The notes below the pieces were generated by a model. The model was not told the DNA's origin, made no database searches, and saw only the letters and a program-made list of their open reading frames with translations. This document shows positions 6,253-6,862 of a DNA stretch of 6,862 nucleotides, piece by piece (positions within the stretch are counted from its first letter, which is position 1; every line of letters begins with the position of its first letter). The translations under genes were made by a program, and so were the position numbers. The stretch lies in contig JABMQV010000848.1 of the NCBI GenBank assembly GCA_013203065.1, positions 1-6,862 of the forward strand, in the 5' to 3' direction. The stretch comes from Desulfobacteraceae bacterium (GTDB taxonomy: Bacteria > Desulfobacterota > DSM-4660 > Desulfatiglandales > Desulfatiglandaceae).

Positions 6253-6545
6253 TATCCGTTGATCTCCTCTACACTTATGGCGTAATCCGGACAACGCAGT
6301 TCGCACATTCGACAGACGCTGCAATTCTCAAGATCGGTTGCGATCGGTATCTGTGCCCTTTCCATTATAAGGACTTCTTTCGGACAAAACTCCACACAAA
6401 TGCCACACTGCTTACACCATTTGTCGTTGATACGGAGGGCTTTGACTTGCCTTCTTTTTTTCTCGGGTTCCATTTTTCTCGGGAGCACTATCGGTTTGTT
6501 AATATTTAAGGTGATAGAGTCATCAAGAAAATAGGAGTTACCCAT
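6252..6545 (-). CDS. korD: 2-oxoacid:ferredoxin oxidoreductase, delta (2x[4Fe-4S] ferredoxin) subunit
   Basis: This 97 aa protein has two classical cluster motifs: C44-KQ-C47-GI-C50-VEF-C54-P and C75-SV-C78-RM-C81-ELR-C85-P. It is the electron-carrying subunit that docks on KorAB. An N-terminal extension of ~40 residues precedes the first cysteine and contains the basic stretch EPEKKRRQVK. The start is uncertain: ATG 6545 has GGAGGGGGT about 11 bases upstream, whereas the internal ATG at 6473 (Met25) lacks a clear ribosome binding site, so I keep 6545. The Shine-Dalgarno of 6545 overlaps a long hairpin, listed separately. The gene begins the kor block and shares one base with korA. Confidence 0.92.
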   Translation of the reverse strand: MGNSYFLDDSITLNINKPIVLPRKMEPEKKRRQVKALRINDKWCKQCGICVEFCPKEVLIMERAQIPIATDLENCSVCRMCELRCPDYAISVEEING

Positions 6546-6556
6546 GTAGGAAGCTT

Positions 6557-6602
6557 ACCCCCTCCGCTGGTCTCCCGCTCCATTGAGCGGGAGCCAGGGG
6601 GT
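6557..6602 (-). promoter_or_regulatory. RBS-overlapping stem-loop in the korD leader
   Basis: A long inverted repeat lies just upstream of korD. The core CTCCCGCTC (6572-6580)/GAGCGGGAG (6585-6593) is a perfect 9-bp stem with a 4-base loop. Past a single bulged base it continues with CTGG (6567-6570)/CCAG (6594-6597), then past a 5-base bulge with ACCCC (6557-6561)/GGGGT (6598-6602). In the minus-strand mRNA the last helix and bulge contain GGAGGGGGT, the only good Shine-Dalgarno for korD, so the fold would partly hide it. A neighbouring GGGGG run (plus-strand 6603-6608 reads CCCCC) offers a competing partner for the CCCC strand. This is compatible with translational control of the operon. 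It has no following T-run in either direction, so it is not a simple terminator. Confidence 0.5.
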
Positions 6603-6735
6603 CCCCCATAGGTAACATCCTGAAATGATGAAGGCCTCCAGTCAGTCACTCTCGAGAAGACCCCACACCTCCTCGGTGTCATACCCTATTTCTAATTGCA
6701 AACTATAATATGCTCCTAGTATATATAGATTGAAA

Positions 6736-6862
6736 CTATCTCCCTTTTAGTAATTCGTATGCAATTCTGCTTCGCAACATTTGCGGAGTCCCCCCCCAAA
6801 TGCAAATCCTCTTGCGTCCCTATAAGCTCCCTCAAGTTCAAATTCCTTCATGTAACCGTAAC
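6736..6862 (-). CDS. Acyl-CoA dehydrogenase, C-terminal end (5' truncated by window edge), apparent frameshift
   Basis: Entering from the right edge on the minus strand, the frame reads YGYMKEFELEGAYRDARGFAFGGG, the classic C-terminal signature of acyl-CoA dehydrogenases (YGYMKE, YRDAR, then a GGGT block). As sequenced, a G8 run (plus strand C8, 6790-6797) then shifts the frame to LRKCCEAELHTNY and TAA at 6747-6749. With one more G the frame continues GGGTPQMLRSRIAYELLKGR and ends at TAG 6736-6738, exactly as expected for the family. I give the corrected end. The enzyme is an FAD-dependent, cytoplasmic alpha,beta-dehydrogenase of acyl-CoA; its substrate here is unknown. It lies 190 bp upstream of korD on the same strand, so it may belong to the same operon. 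The gap 6603-6735 is AT-rich around 6686-6735 and has a 5-bp hairpin (6665-6679), but I see no convincing -35/-10 pair. Confidence 0.8.

Noticed and set aside
6253..6324. 24-residue N-terminal extension of korA from ATG 6324
   Set aside because: It lies wholly inside korD, is unlike the family N-terminus, and GTG 6252 with TAGTG overlap gives the expected protein.
6510..6655. Minus-strand 47-codon frame from a GTG near 6650 running over the korD leader into korD
   Set aside because: It is out of frame with korD, consists mainly of the translated hairpin, has no known motif and is best explained as chance.
6697..6726. Plus-strand TTGCAA and TATATA at 18-base spacing as a promoter
   Set aside because: It points away from korD into the antisense of the acyl-CoA dehydrogenase, and AT-rich sequence gives such matches easily.

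Overview
The window looks like a fragment of an anaerobic, ferredoxin-using bacterial chromosome. The evidence is a complete four-subunit 2-oxoacid:ferredoxin oxidoreductase beside acyl-CoA dehydrogenase, PanB-like, RraA-like, fumarylacetoacetate-hydrolase-like and xanthine-dehydrogenase-like sequences. This mix is typical of organisms that degrade aromatic, branched or otherwise unusual acids without oxygen. A desulfobacterota-like or related lineage is my guess; no taxonomic marker is present.

Left part (1-1677, plus strand): the C-terminal half of a fumarylacetoacetate-hydrolase-family enzyme, a complete metallo-beta-lactamase-fold hydrolase whose first metal-site histidine is replaced by Glu, and, behind a perfect ribosome binding site, only the first ~39 codons of a molybdenum-hydroxylase large subunit. 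That homology stops near 1620, at a GAATTC site. This plus-strand group therefore ends at a breakpoint, biological or from assembly, and runs head-on into the minus-strand group.

Main part (1721-6862, minus strand, read right to left): the C-terminal end of an acyl-CoA dehydrogenase enters from the right edge, with an apparent one-base frameshift in a G8 run. After a ~190 bp gap holding a strong hairpin that overlaps the ribosome binding site come korD (ferredoxin), korA, korB and korC, tightly packed, then an RraA-family protein. A 391 bp gap follows, then a PanB-like hydroxymethyltransferase. The genes suggest a catabolic unit: a 2-oxoacid is made or trimmed by the PanB-like and RraA-like lyases, oxidised to an acyl-CoA by the ferredoxin oxidoreductase, and possibly dehydrogenated by the acyl-CoA dehydrogenase. 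The PanB pairing favours 2-oxoisovalerate as substrate, but this is inference.

The only gap above 300 bp (2573-2963) has no credible gene. It carries a dense set of nested helices (about 2628-2919) with internal G:U pairs that fit the plus strand, i.e. a candidate structured RNA antisense to the operon. I regard this as the most likely undescribed element here. Next in interest are the RBS-overlapping hairpin before korD and the frameshifted G8 run.
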